DNA from: JBGRQA01 sp041725895
GTDB lineage: Bacteria > Bacteroidota > Bacteroidia > Bacteroidales > Marinifilaceae
NCBI GenBank assembly: GCA_041725895.1
Contig: JBGRQA010000029.1
Location: 10,261-74,260, forward strand
Length of the DNA: 64,000 nucleotides
Reading direction: 5' to 3'
Both the position numbers and the translations under genes were made by a program. This document shows positions 43,324 through 51,752 of the stretch, piece by piece (within the stretch, counting starts at the first letter, position 1; each line of letters begins with the position of its first letter). The notes under the pieces were generated by a model, which saw only the letters and a list, made by a program, of their open reading frames with translations, was not told the origin of the DNA and did no database searches.

Positions 43324-45885
43324 ATGAAACAACTACTTCTAAGTCTTGCAGTAATTACGATTTTATTGCCAGCTTGCAAAGAGATCACTCCCCTCCCTAT
43401 TGAAAAGGGTGTACTAAAAGAATTGGCCCAATACAGAAAAGAGAGAATCTCGAACCCCGAGTACCAGCTTTATTTCTCCATTCCGGAAGAAAAAGATCAA
43501 CCAATTATGGCAAAGGAGGACTTGTACTTCGAATTGAATAAAACAGACCAGGATCTTCAAATCGATTTTCGGGAGAAGGCTAGTAAAATCCATTCTGTTA
43601 ATTGCAACGGTTCCGAGAGCCAATACTATTTTGAAAAAGAACATTTGGTGATTCCTGCCTCTGAATTGAAAAAAGGGAAAAACCATATCCATATTGAATT
43701 TGAGGCAGGAACTAACTCTCTGAACCGGAACCATGAATACCTCTACACACTTTTTGTTCCTGACCGAGCCAGAACAGCCTTTCCCTGCTTCGACCAACCC
43801 GATCTAAAAGCCGCTTTCACACTGCGTCTTGAAATCCCCACACAATGGGTGGCTGTAGCAAATGGGAAGCTAAAGACAAAATCGGAGCAAGGAAACCGTA
43901 CTACCTATTCCTATGAAAAAACCAAACCACTGCCAACCTACCTTTTCTCATTTGTGGCCGGAAAATTCGAATCCATCACAAGGGAACACAAAGGGAAAAA
44001 CTACACCCTCTTCCACCGCGAAACCGATCCTGAAAAATTAGACAACAATGTAGACGCCATTTTTAACATGATGTTCAACTCGCTGGACTGGCTGGAGGAC
44101 TATACAGGAATTGATTATCCTTTTGCCAAATACGATCTGATTGCTATCCCATCCTTCCAATACGGAGGCATGGAGCACACAGGAGCAACTTTATACAAAG
44201 CTCGAACCCTCTTCCTTGAAAAGGATCCTTCACAAACAGAATTGCTCAAACGCGCCAATTTGATCGCTCATGAAACAGCCCATATGTGGTTTGGAGATTT
44301 GGTTACCATGAAATGGTTCGACCAGGTTTGGCTAAAAGAAGTATTTGCAAATTTTATGGCGGACAAGGTTGTGAATCCCAGCTTTCCAAACATCAACCAC
44401 GAGCTCAACTTTTTAATGAATCATTACCCCAGTGCCTATAGCGTGGATCGCACCACCGGAGCAAATCCCATAAACCAGCAGCTACCCAATTTGAAAGATG
44501 CAGGAACCTTATATGGAAGTATCATCTATCACAAATCGCCCATTGTAATGCGAAATCTAGAGAAGATTACGGGAGAACAAAGGCTTCAGGAGGGAGTTCG
44601 TGAATATTTGAAAAACTATTCCTATGGAAATGCCACCTGGGAAGATCTGATTTCTCTTTTGGATGCTAAAACCGATTTCGACCTGAAAAACTGGAGCCGG
44701 GTTTGGGTGGATGAACCAAACAGACCTCATCTTTATTCAGAGATCCAGATGGATTCAGGCAATAAAATTTCAAAACTGATAGTTCACCAGGTAGATCTAC
44801 AAGGAAAAAATAGAATCTGGTCTCAGGATCTATCGCTAATTTTAGGATATGGAAATCAATCCAAAGAAATCAAAATAAACATACCCCAACCAAATTCAGA
44901 AATAGCTGAAGCAATTGGTTTATCTAAACCCGATTACATTGTTCTAAATGGCAAAGGACAAGGTTATGGTTATTTCAAGATGAACGAATTTTCCAAATCT
45001 TACCTCCTGAAGAATGTATCAAAACTGAAGAATGAGATATTACGAGGTACTTGCTGGCTCAACCTTTACGAAAATTTAGTGGAGGGTACTATCAATGGAG
45101 ACAAATTTATTCCAGCGGTCTTACAAAACCTTCCTTCAGAAGAGAACATCCTGATTAAGGAAAGAATACTTTCCTACACCAAGGCTGTGTACTGGAATTA
45201 TCTTACTCCTAATCAGCGAAAAAAAATTGGACAAAAACTGGAAACACTTCTTTGGAAACAAATACAGACCACTCCCGATGCTGGTTTAAAAAGTTCCTTT
45301 TTTAGTGCTTTGGTATCAATTTCTCAAACACAAAATTCTCTGAACCGACTCTACCGTATCTGGGACGGAAAAGAAAAGATCAAAGGATTACACCTTTCCG
45401 AACGTCGCATTACATCATTAGCCTGTCATCTTGCACTTAAAATGGAGGAAAAAGCCGGGAACATTCTTCTAATTCAAGTGTCCAGAATTTCGAACCCTGA
45501 CCGGAAAGCACGACTGGAATTTATTCTGCCAAGTCTTTCCCCTGACACTGAAGTTCGGGATAACTTTTTCAAAAGTCTGGATAAACCAGAAAACAGGGAA
45601 CAGGAACCATGGGTAACCGAAGCGGTTGGATACTTGAATCATCCCCTGCGTCAAGAACATGCACAGAAATACCTTCGTCACAGTTTAGAGTTACTGCAAG
45701 AAATCCAGGAAACAGGTGATATCTTCTTTCCAAAATCATGGCTAAATGCCACTTATGGTGGACACAACAGCATTAAAGCAGGACAAATCACTCTGGAATT
45801 TCTCCAAAATCATCCAAACTATCCCCAAACCTTAAAATTGAAGATCCTCCAAGCTGCAGATAGAGTTCTTCGAAAAATCAAATAA
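43324..45885 (+). CDS. M1-family zinc aminopeptidase lipoprotein
   Basis: 853 residues from the ATG at 43324, which opens a lipoprotein signal (MKQLLLSLAVITILLPAC); the upstream in-frame ATG at 43213 lies before it and lacks a matching signal. Gluzincin hallmarks are YGGMEHTGATLY (exopeptidase motif, residues 280-291) and HETAHMWFGDLV...WLKE, with zinc ligands His316, His320 and Glu339 and catalytic Glu317. The C-terminal half is an aminopeptidase N-like alpha-helical domain. It trims N-terminal residues from peptides in the periplasm or at the outer membrane. Neighbouring S9 peptidase suggests peptide-based nutrition. A terminator lies 13 bp after the stop. Confidence 0.93.
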   Translation: MKQLLLSLAVITILLPACKEITPLPIEKGVLKELAQYRKERISNPEYQLYFSIPEEKDQPIMAKEDLYFELNKTDQDLQIDFREKASKIHSVNCNGSESQYYFEKEHLVIPASELKKGKNHIHIEFEAGTNSLNRNHEYLYTLFVPDRARTAFPCFDQPDLKAAFTLRLEIPTQWVAVANGKLKTKSEQGNRTTYSYEKTKPLPTYLFSFVAGKFESITREHKGKNYTLFHRETDPEKLDNNVDAIFNMMFNSLDWLEDYTGIDYPFAKYDLIAIPSFQYGGMEHTGATLYKARTLFLEKDPSQTELLKRANLIAHETAHMWFGDLVTMKWFDQVWLKEVFANFMADKVVNPSFPNINHELNFLMNHYPSAYSVDRTTGANPINQQLPNLKDAGTLYGSIIYHKSPIVMRNLEKITGEQRLQEGVREYLKNYSYGNATWEDLISLLDAKTDFDLKNWSRVWVDEPNRPHLYSEIQMDSGNKISKLIVHQVDLQGKNRIWSQDLSLILGYGNQSKEIKINIPQPNSEIAEAIGLSKPDYIVLNGKGQGYGYFKMNEFSKSYLLKNVSKLKNEILRGTCWLNLYENLVEGTINGDKFIPAVLQNLPSEENILIKERILSYTKAVYWNYLTPNQRKKIGQKLETLLWKQIQTTPDAGLKSSFFSALVSISQTQNSLNRLYRIWDGKEKIKGLHLSERRITSLACHLALKMEEKAGNILLIQVSRISNPDRKARLEFILPSLSPDTEVRDNFFKSLDKPENREQEPWVTEAVGYLNHPLRQEHAQKYLRHSLELLQEIQETGDIFFPKSWLNATYGGHNSIKAGQITLEFLQNHPNYPQTLKLKILQAADRVLRKIK

Positions 45886-45898
45886 ACTTTCATACAGC

Positions 45899-45924
45899 AA
45901 AAGCTTCCAAATACGGAAGCTTTT
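45899..45924 (+). terminator. Terminator of the M1 peptidase gene
   Basis: A 10-bp perfect stem (AAAAGCTTCC / GGAAGCTTTT) with a 6-nt loop and a following T-run. Confidence 0.9.
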
Positions 45925-45989
45925 CTTTTACCCTTATATTTCGAATTGTAATCGATTACCAAATGGTAATTTCCTCTCATTAAACTTCT

Positions 45990-46034
45990 TTAACATTCAT
46001 TCATATCCCTTAACTTCTATTCCATCTATATTTG
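45990..46034 (+). promoter_or_regulatory. Promoter of candidate sRNA A: twin TTAAC boxes plus TATATTTG
   Basis: TTAAC at 45990-45994, a second TTAAC 15 bp later (46010-46014), then 12 bp to TATATTTG (46027-46034) followed by TA. The spacing is identical in cassette C (47196-47240). The usual -33 TTG is absent; the second TTAAC box lies about where it should be. This suggests activator-dependent transcription or an alternative sigma factor. Confidence 0.6.
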
Positions 46035-46139
46035 TAATGTAAGATAAAAACAAGCAATAAGTAGTTTTTCATAGATAGATTTAGGTTAGTAATTAGTGGT
46101 TAGTGAAAAAAGCCCGGAATAGATGTTCCGGGCTTTTTT
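46027..46139 (+). ncRNA. Candidate small RNA, cassette A
   Basis: A ~100-nt unit from TATATTTGTA to a strong terminator (GCCCGGAA / TTCCGGGC, 46106-46139, flanked by six As and six Ts), with no ATG-initiated frame. It shares with cassettes B and C the promoter element, a leader containing GGTTAGT, and a GC-rich terminator. With C it shares further GTAGTTTTT, ATAGA and TTTAGGTTAGTA in the same order. It lies 100 bp beyond the M1 peptidase terminator, so it is an independent transcript. Not matched to an Rfam family that I can recall. Confidence 0.6.
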
Positions 46140-46296
46140 CATGTATTGAACATTGAGTACGTATAGTAACCATGCTAATCAAACTAGCTTCAGCTGATCC
46201 CAACAACAGAATCAACACTGCCATTCATCATACCGATTCTCCTATATTTAGGATTTTCTTAACGAAAACGTAACCCAAAAGTTCTCAACCCCATAC

Positions 46297-46391
46297 TATA
46301 TTTGTATCAGGTCAAGGTTATAAAATCTTTATTTGGTTAGTTGATTAGATTAGTAGTTTGTTTTCCCGGGGCAGATGCTCCGGGATTTTTC
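46297..46391 (+). ncRNA. Candidate small RNA, cassette B
   Basis: Runs from TATATTTGTA (46297) to an 8-bp terminator stem (CCCGGGGC / GCTCCGGG with AGAT loop, 46361-46391) and a T-run. The leader has TTTGGTTAGTTGATTAG and GATTAGTAG, related to those of A and C. Upstream are one TTAAC at 46259-46263 (38 bp before the -7 element; 37 in A and C) and no clear second box, so this copy is the most diverged. No ATG frame. Confidence 0.55.
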
Positions 46392-46574
46392 TTCCATCCT
46401 CGAACAACTCCTTCATTTAAAAGCACCTTCAAAACAACAACACCTTCAATCTCTCTGCCTTTTCTTAAAACAGAATTATTTTGCTATCACCTTCGAACAA
46501 CCAAATAAATTTATTAACATTGTCATACATACTGTTTACATATAAAAAACGAACAATACAAAGACTGAAATCTT

Positions 46575-47123
46575 ATGAAAGCAATCAATCTTATCACCTT
46601 TCTTCTATTGGGATCAACGTTTCTGTTTAGCGCCTGTGAAAAAAGTAATGATTACCAGGAAGAGTTCACTGCAGAAGATTACTACGTTAAAGCCACTGTA
46701 AATGGCGAAGAATTCGAAGCCAATTTTTACAATATCACAACTTTTTCCGGTTACGATTCAACAACCAAGGATTCAATATCTGGATTTTCAGCGAACCATA
46801 ATCAAACCGCACTTCAGGTTGATATTCTTCTCTCCAAACAAAACGGCTCTTACACTATAAACAGAACAACCAACAGATATCCCAATGCCAACTTTATCAA
46901 TTACCAAAAAGGCCCGGAAAATAGTGATATTTACTATACTCCCAACGCCTTCAACTGGACGAATCCCACTTCAGAAAAAATTGGAGAAATAAACATTAAC
47001 CGCAACGATGAGCAAGTATTTGCCGGGACTTTTTTCTATACTGCATACAACAACCAGGGAAATGCAGTAAAAATTGAAAATGGCAAATTTCAAATCCTAA
47101 AAAACTTTACTCCTGATGAATAA
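46575..47123 (+). CDS. Small secreted lipoprotein, unknown function
   Basis: 182 residues. The lipoprotein signal MKAINLITFLLLGSTFLFSAC is followed by a tether (EKSNDYQEEFTAEDYY) and a beta-rich domain (VKATVNGEEFEANFYNITTFSG...ISGFSANHNQTALQVDILLS...GTYTI-like GSYTINRT, ...GEININRNDEQVFAGTFFYTAYN). The order VNGxxFxA, then strands and GTFxFTA, resembles the DUF6252-type lipoproteins of Bacteroidetes, where the VxATVNGxxF start is common. It lies between sRNA cassettes B and C. No known role. Confidence 0.8.
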   Translation: MKAINLITFLLLGSTFLFSACEKSNDYQEEFTAEDYYVKATVNGEEFEANFYNITTFSGYDSTTKDSISGFSANHNQTALQVDILLSKQNGSYTINRTTNRYPNANFINYQKGPENSDIYYTPNAFNWTNPTSEKIGEININRNDEQVFAGTFFYTAYNNQGNAVKIENGKFQILKNFTPDE

Positions 47124-47195
47124 TTCAAATATTCCATCTTAGAAAAGAAACCTTGAAGGATCACGGTTCACTTCAGGTGCCATATTTAAACTTCT

Positions 47196-47240
47196 TTAAC
47201 GTCCTTTACTACTCCTTAACAAAGATACACCCTACTTTTG
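47196..47240 (+). promoter_or_regulatory. Promoter of candidate sRNA C: twin TTAAC boxes plus TACTTTTG
   Basis: TTAAC 47196-47200, N15, TTAAC 47216-47220, N12, TACTTTTG 47233-47240 followed by TA. The geometry is exactly that of cassette A, and flanking bases (AACTTCTTTAAC, then CCTTAAC) are conserved too. Confidence 0.6.
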
Positions 47241-47348
47241 TATCATTAGCTGATAACAAATCAGCAACATGTACAAGTAGTTTTTAGATAGAAATTTAGG
47301 TTAGTAGTTTTAGTAAAAAAGCCCGGAACAAAAGTTCCGGGCTTTTTT
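47233..47348 (+). ncRNA. Candidate small RNA, cassette C
   Basis: A ~105-nt unit ending in a strong terminator (GCCCGGAA / TTCCGGGC, 47315-47348, with flanking A and T runs) whose stem arms are identical to those of cassette A. The leader has CTGATAACAAATCAG, a short hairpin, then GTAGTTTTTAGATAGAA and TTTAGGTTAGTAGTTTTAG. The only ATG opens a three-codon frame. It lies 110 bp after the lipoprotein stop and 100 bp before the convergent S9 peptidase end, so it may also insulate these genes. Confidence 0.6.
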
Positions 47349-47447
47349 CATTTAGCAATGTGTTTTAGCCTGATTTAATTCAAGCGCAAATTAAATACAA
47401 TAAAGAGGATTCATGTCCATACGACAAACTTCTCCCTATTGATGCAT

Positions 47448-50246
47448 TTACTTCTTCTCCTCCTTCAGCTCATAACCATCATATTTCCCCCTCTTTACCG
47501 CAGGAATACCATCTACCATCCAGGCTGGAGCTGCAGCTCCTTTTAGATAGTAATCGAAAAACTGCATGGTTCGAATAGACAGGTCCATTCTATTAGGGCG
47601 TTTGCGCAAATTATGTGCCTCTTCGTTATAGGTCAACATCCAACATGGCTTTTGCAATCGGCGCATAGCCACAAAAAGTTCTATTCCCTGATACCATGGT
47701 ACTGCACCATCGGCATCATTGTGCATTATTAACAAAGGAGTTTCAATTTTAGGAGCAAAAAAGATCGGCGAATTTTCAATGTACTGCAAAGTACTATTCC
47801 AGAGAGTTCCTCCTATTCGACTCTGAGTGTGCTCGTACTGGAACATGCGGCTTCTACCAGTACTCCAGCGAATTCCACCGTAAGCCGAAGTCATATTACT
47901 TACCGGAGCACCACTCATAGCACATTTATATAAATTGGTACGAGTCACCAGGTAAGCAATTTGATAACCACCCCAGCTTTGCCCCTGTAAAGCCACATTC
48001 TCCTTATCAATGAAATCATATCGATCCAACATAGCCAGAGTCCCGGTTACTATAGAACTATAAGCACTTTCTCCGGGGTAACCAACTTTTGGATAAGTAA
48101 TATCAGGCATAAACACGATATAACCATTACTCACACAGTAACTGGGGTTGATAATTGACCAATTGGGCTGTGGTACATGGTGATTGTGCAAACGATCGGT
48201 CACACGCTCGTAGAAATAGACCAACATGGGGTATTTCTTATTTGGATCAAAGTTCTCAGGCTTATACAACATACCTTGCAACTCTTCACCATCTCCGGAA
48301 GTCCATTTTACCAATTCCACATCACCCCACCAAAAATTTTTCTGCTGCGGATTGGCATTCGAAATCTTCTTCGCCTCAGAGAAATCCAATTGGCTTATCC
48401 AAAGGTTGGGATACTCTTTGAATGTGGATTTTTTCCAGATCAAGCGATCGGCTTCTTTCGCCTTCACCGGAGTATAGTAGCGAACATCATCCAACATCAG
48501 CATTTGAGGCTCTGAGTTTCCATCCTGCTTAAGGGTGAAGAAACCGGACTTCTTGTTGAACTCATGGAAAGCCTTAAGCATTATGGGCTTTTTAGTTGGA
48601 ACAAAACGCTCCTCCGGATCCATTTTTACATAGTCAAATCGGATTTTATTCTTGCGACCGTAACCATTGGTTATATTTTGAGGCCTACGCTTACTAGTTG
48701 GATCAATTTTCCAAATGTCATAACGATCCTTTATCAAGGCAAACCTATCATCTTTGGTCCACCCAACCAAGCCATAGGGAGATGCATCCGAAGGAGTATC
48801 ATGAATTTCATTATAAAATTTCTGATTAATCTCCTTGGTTAAAGCCAATTCAGTTCTAGCTTTTACGTCGTAAGCATACCATGTACTGTCCTGTGTATCG
48901 TACCAATACAAATATTTTTGGGCAGGAGAAATACTCACCCGAGAATTCTTCTTATTCAGTATCAACTCTTTCTTTCCGGTTTCAACATTTACAATATAGA
49001 AATCCTTGTACCAATCGTCCCAAGACTCCAATTGCTGATAAGGAAGTGATGAGCTTCCCAAAGCCAGGTTAGCATTACCATGATCAAAAGCTTTTACCTC
49101 CCGCACTTCTTTAGATCCCAATTGAACTACCTTCCCATTTTCGGTATGATATACGGCAAGATAACTTCTTTTCCTCTCTTTTTCTGCTTCTTTCTTTTGC
49201 TGAGGCTGTAACAATGGATCTTTCCAATTCCAAACATCCACATGGTATTTTTCCTCCTCCAGAAGCGTATCTTTAGGCTCTACCACCGGCTTGGGTGCTA
49301 CTCCGAAGTAAAGCTTTTCTCCATTACGAGAGAAAAACAATTTTCCATTTTCACTTACGGTCCAATCCTCTTGAATAGCTGGGGTCAAAGTGTCTACAAT
49401 CAAAACAGGTTCGGTTTCCTTTTTCTTGATAGCATAAAGACAAAACACCTTGGTTTTGGCAGTATCAATAGAATGAATAAAAGCCAATTGATCGGCCTTG
49501 GCAGACAACCGAACTTTTTTTGCTGTTCCTTTCTTACTAAAAATGGTTCTCAGTTCCTCCTTGGTTGTATCAAACCAATTCACGTTAGCTCTAGTAATGC
49601 TATCTCCTTCCTGAGTGATAAATGCAAAAGCCAATCCATTACGGGCAATAGTATAGTCGGTAACATGCTTATAACGGAAATTCTTACCTGTTTCAGGATT
49701 CAAGATGATCAAATCGGTTCCTTTCTCTTCTTTCTTTTTCTCCTTCTTCTCTTCCTTGGAGAGAGTATCCTTCTTCACTTCTTCCTTTTCCATTAAATAA
49801 GCCAACCAAGAACTCTCTTCCTTTCCTACTCGATAAGATTTTACACGGGCCACCTTCTCAATCGATTTGGTTGCCAGATTCCAGATCCCTAGAGAATCCT
49901 TTGGCATTTTCTCCTTCTTCACCTTATCCAATTTCGCCTTTCGAGTGGTATCGTGCTGAACTTTTATCTGAAAAGTCAAAAATTTTGAATCCGGAGAAAA
50001 ACTTGCATTGTAGCCCCTTGATACCGAATCCAATTGTTCCTCCTTCACATTATACACATAGAGCCACCCATCCCCTTTTTGAGGATCTACCTGATAACTG
50101 ACCCAATTGCCATCAGGAGAGATTTGTTGTTGTTTTAAATTCTTCCAGCCATCATAATCGGAATGACTAAGGGGCACTTTATTCTGCTGCGCCCAACTCG
50201 ATGAGATCCCCAAAAGCAGCCCCATCATCAATAAAATTCGCTTCAT
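47448..50246 (-). CDS. S9-family (prolyl oligopeptidase-type) secreted serine peptidase
   Basis: 932 residues with a signal peptide (MKRILLMMGLLLGISSSWAQ). A ~600-residue beta-propeller precedes the alpha/beta-hydrolase domain, whose triad is Ser757 in GQSWGGY, Asp in HNDADGAVPW and His in EEAHNLRKR. A Lys/Glu-rich insertion (KEEVKKDTLSKEEKKEKKKEE) interrupts the propeller. It cleaves oligopeptides after proline or similar residues, or is a dipeptidyl/acylaminoacyl peptidase; specificity is open. No T9SS tail, hence periplasmic. Its 5' leader is complementary to the small RNA candidates A-C. Confidence 0.92.
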   Translation of the reverse strand: MKRILLMMGLLLGISSSWAQQNKVPLSHSDYDGWKNLKQQQISPDGNWVSYQVDPQKGDGWLYVYNVKEEQLDSVSRGYNASFSPDSKFLTFQIKVQHDTTRKAKLDKVKKEKMPKDSLGIWNLATKSIEKVARVKSYRVGKEESSWLAYLMEKEEVKKDTLSKEEKKEKKKEEKGTDLIILNPETGKNFRYKHVTDYTIARNGLAFAFITQEGDSITRANVNWFDTTKEELRTIFSKKGTAKKVRLSAKADQLAFIHSIDTAKTKVFCLYAIKKKETEPVLIVDTLTPAIQEDWTVSENGKLFFSRNGEKLYFGVAPKPVVEPKDTLLEEEKYHVDVWNWKDPLLQPQQKKEAEKERKRSYLAVYHTENGKVVQLGSKEVREVKAFDHGNANLALGSSSLPYQQLESWDDWYKDFYIVNVETGKKELILNKKNSRVSISPAQKYLYWYDTQDSTWYAYDVKARTELALTKEINQKFYNEIHDTPSDASPYGLVGWTKDDRFALIKDRYDIWKIDPTSKRRPQNITNGYGRKNKIRFDYVKMDPEERFVPTKKPIMLKAFHEFNKKSGFFTLKQDGNSEPQMLMLDDVRYYTPVKAKEADRLIWKKSTFKEYPNLWISQLDFSEAKKISNANPQQKNFWWGDVELVKWTSGDGEELQGMLYKPENFDPNKKYPMLVYFYERVTDRLHNHHVPQPNWSIINPSYCVSNGYIVFMPDITYPKVGYPGESAYSSIVTGTLAMLDRYDFIDKENVALQGQSWGGYQIAYLVTRTNLYKCAMSGAPVSNMTSAYGGIRWSTGRSRMFQYEHTQSRIGGTLWNSTLQYIENSPIFFAPKIETPLLIMHNDADGAVPWYQGIELFVAMRRLQKPCWMLTYNEEAHNLRKRPNRMDLSIRTMQFFDYYLKGAAAPAWMVDGIPAVKRGKYDGYELKEEKK

Positions 50247-50262
50247 AATTCATTTAACGTTG

Positions 50263-50273
50263 TAGTGGTTAGT
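50263..50273 (-). promoter_or_regulatory. Possible sRNA pairing site in the S9 peptidase leader
   Basis: The mRNA sequence ACUAACCACUA lies 17-27 nt upstream of the ATG at 50246. It is an exact 11-nt complement of cassette A at 46094-46104 (TAGTGGTTAGT). Cassette B matches 12 of 13 positions here (TGGTTAGTTGATT against TGGTTAGTAGATT) and cassette C 9 in a row (GGTTAGTAG). Base pairing here could block or expose the ribosome binding site. Inferred from sequence only. Confidence 0.3.
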
Positions 50274-50356
50274 AGATTGTCCTGTTTTAAACAAAATAGA
50301 CCGTACCTTAGTTTGCAAAAAACTGATACAGTCTATTTATATTCGGTTTTTAATTT

Positions 50357-50644
50357 TTATGCTATATCCAAATTGTCAATTCTTTCCAAAAGATCATGGG
50401 TCGATTTGTATATATCATCATAAATCGCCCGGAAATGTGCCTTAACTTCCTTTGCACTATTCTTGTTCATTCGTTTGTTAACTCTTGCAATGTAGTCATT
50501 ACGGAAAGCCACAGCCTCCCCAATAATATTATATACTTCTTTGGCATTTCGATCACCAAAAAATTCCAAATGAATAAATCCTCGGGCAATAATTTCATAG
50601 GTAAGGAAATTAATATCCTTCTTAAACTCTTTCTTACTTGCCAT
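50357..50644 (-). CDS. Small conserved helical protein, unknown function
   Basis: 95 residues, mainly alpha-helical, no signal peptide (MASKKEFKKDINFLTYEIIARGFIHLEFFGDRNAKEV...). The helix starting DINFLTYEII and the acidic C-terminal helix (YKSTHDLLERIDNLDI) indicate a small cytoplasmic helical bundle. I recall no named family, although similar short proteins are widespread in Bacteroidetes. It has its own 290-bp upstream spacer. It is 111 bp upstream of the S9 peptidase on the same strand and could share its transcript. Confidence 0.8.
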   Translation of the reverse strand: MASKKEFKKDINFLTYEIIARGFIHLEFFGDRNAKEVYNIIGEAVAFRNDYIARVNKRMNKNSAKEVKAHFRAIYDDIYKSTHDLLERIDNLDIA

Positions 50645-50933
50645 AATTTCTAAATTTTATTAAAAAATCGTATGGGTTAAATTTAATAATTAAAAGATAA
50701 AATCCTTCAATAGGATTGAAATGTTTAAACAATGGCTGTTATTCCATCAAAATGGCTATTATTTTGTACAATTAAAGCATCATCCACCTGCATCCCGCCA
50801 ATCTTAACTTTAATCTAAAAATCAACACCTAACAATTTCTTTAAAGCACTTATATCCATCTATTTTTCATTAAAACATCAACATTTGACCTATTTTAAAG
50901 ACTTTTCAGTAATATTGAAAAAAATTTCAGACA

Positions 50934-51752
50934 ATGAGTGAATGTTATAAATACCGATATTTCAAAAATAACAAACTGAAACTCAGTGAAGAATTTAATG
51001 ATACTGAAATCCAAACAGGCACCTCACTCTACGATGTCGTTAGAGTGATGAACGGAAAAGCCCTGTTCCTTGAGTCTCACCTTCAACGACTGACAACATC
51101 GGCCAAACTTTTAAAAAAAGAACTCTGGGTTTCAACTTCTGAAATCAAGAAAAAGATCACCCAACTATCCAAAATCAACGATGTACAGGAAGGAAATATC
51201 AAGATTGTCTTTAACTTTTTTGAAAAACGAAGAAATTTCTATTGCTATTTCATTCCTCATAAATACCCAAACACAGAACAGTATCAAAACGGAGTGAAGA
51301 CAATTCTTTTTCAAGCTGTCCGAGAAACTCCAAATGCAAAAGTGATAAACCCATGGTTGAGGAATACCTCCAACGATATAATAAAGAAAGCGAGAGTCTA
51401 TGAAATAATCCTCCTCAACCGATTAGGGCACATTACCGAAGGTAGCCGTTCCAACATCTTTTTGATACGCAATAATACTATATACACAGCACCTTTAGAG
51501 GATGTTCTTCCAGGAACAGTAAGGCAGAGGGTCTTTGACCTATGCAAAAAATTAAGCATACCATTGGTGGAAAAACGAATCTACTTTGAAGATATTCCCA
51601 AATATGATGCTGCTTTTCTAACAGGTACATCCCCCATGCTTTTACCAATTCGGCGAATCAATTCTCTGGGGTTAAATGTAAATCATCCCCTTTTGCTAAC
51701 ACTCATTTCAGAACACCATAAAATGATTTCAACCTACTTGCAGAATCATTAA
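50934..51752 (+). CDS. Class IV PLP aminotransferase (PabC/IlvE/D-amino-acid transaminase type)
   Basis: 272 residues. Signature blocks are GTSLYDVVRVMNGKALFLESHLQRL near the N-terminus, the GHITEGSRSNIFLI segment (residues ~165-178) and ENVLPGTVRQRV (here EDVLPGTVRQRV). The PLP lysine is most probably Lys136 in NAKVINP, which is 33 residues before Glu169 as expected for this fold (32 in Bacillus D-amino-acid transaminase). Members are branched-chain aminotransferases, 4-amino-4-deoxychorismate lyases or D-amino-acid transaminases, and sequence alone does not separate these. The end overlaps the convergent kinase gene by 4 bp. Confidence 0.85.
   Translation: MSECYKYRYFKNNKLKLSEEFNDTEIQTGTSLYDVVRVMNGKALFLESHLQRLTTSAKLLKKELWVSTSEIKKKITQLSKINDVQEGNIKIVFNFFEKRRNFYCYFIPHKYPNTEQYQNGVKTILFQAVRETPNAKVINPWLRNTSNDIIKKARVYEIILLNRLGHITEGSRSNIFLIRNNTIYTAPLEDVLPGTVRQRVFDLCKKLSIPLVEKRIYFEDIPKYDAAFLTGTSPMLLPIRRINSLGLNVNHPLLLTLISEHHKMISTYLQNH

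Noticed and set aside
50247..50300. A fourth copy of the sRNA cassette antisense to the S9 peptidase leader
   Set aside because: Only the GGTTAGTAG-like core is shared; there is no TAnnTTTG element at the right distance and no terminator, so a pairing site explains it better.
50934..51752. Loss of the catalytic lysine in the class IV aminotransferase
   Set aside because: The region around RNTSND lacks a Lys, but Lys136 in NAKVINP lies 33 residues before Glu169, the spacing expected for the PLP lysine, so the enzyme is probably active.
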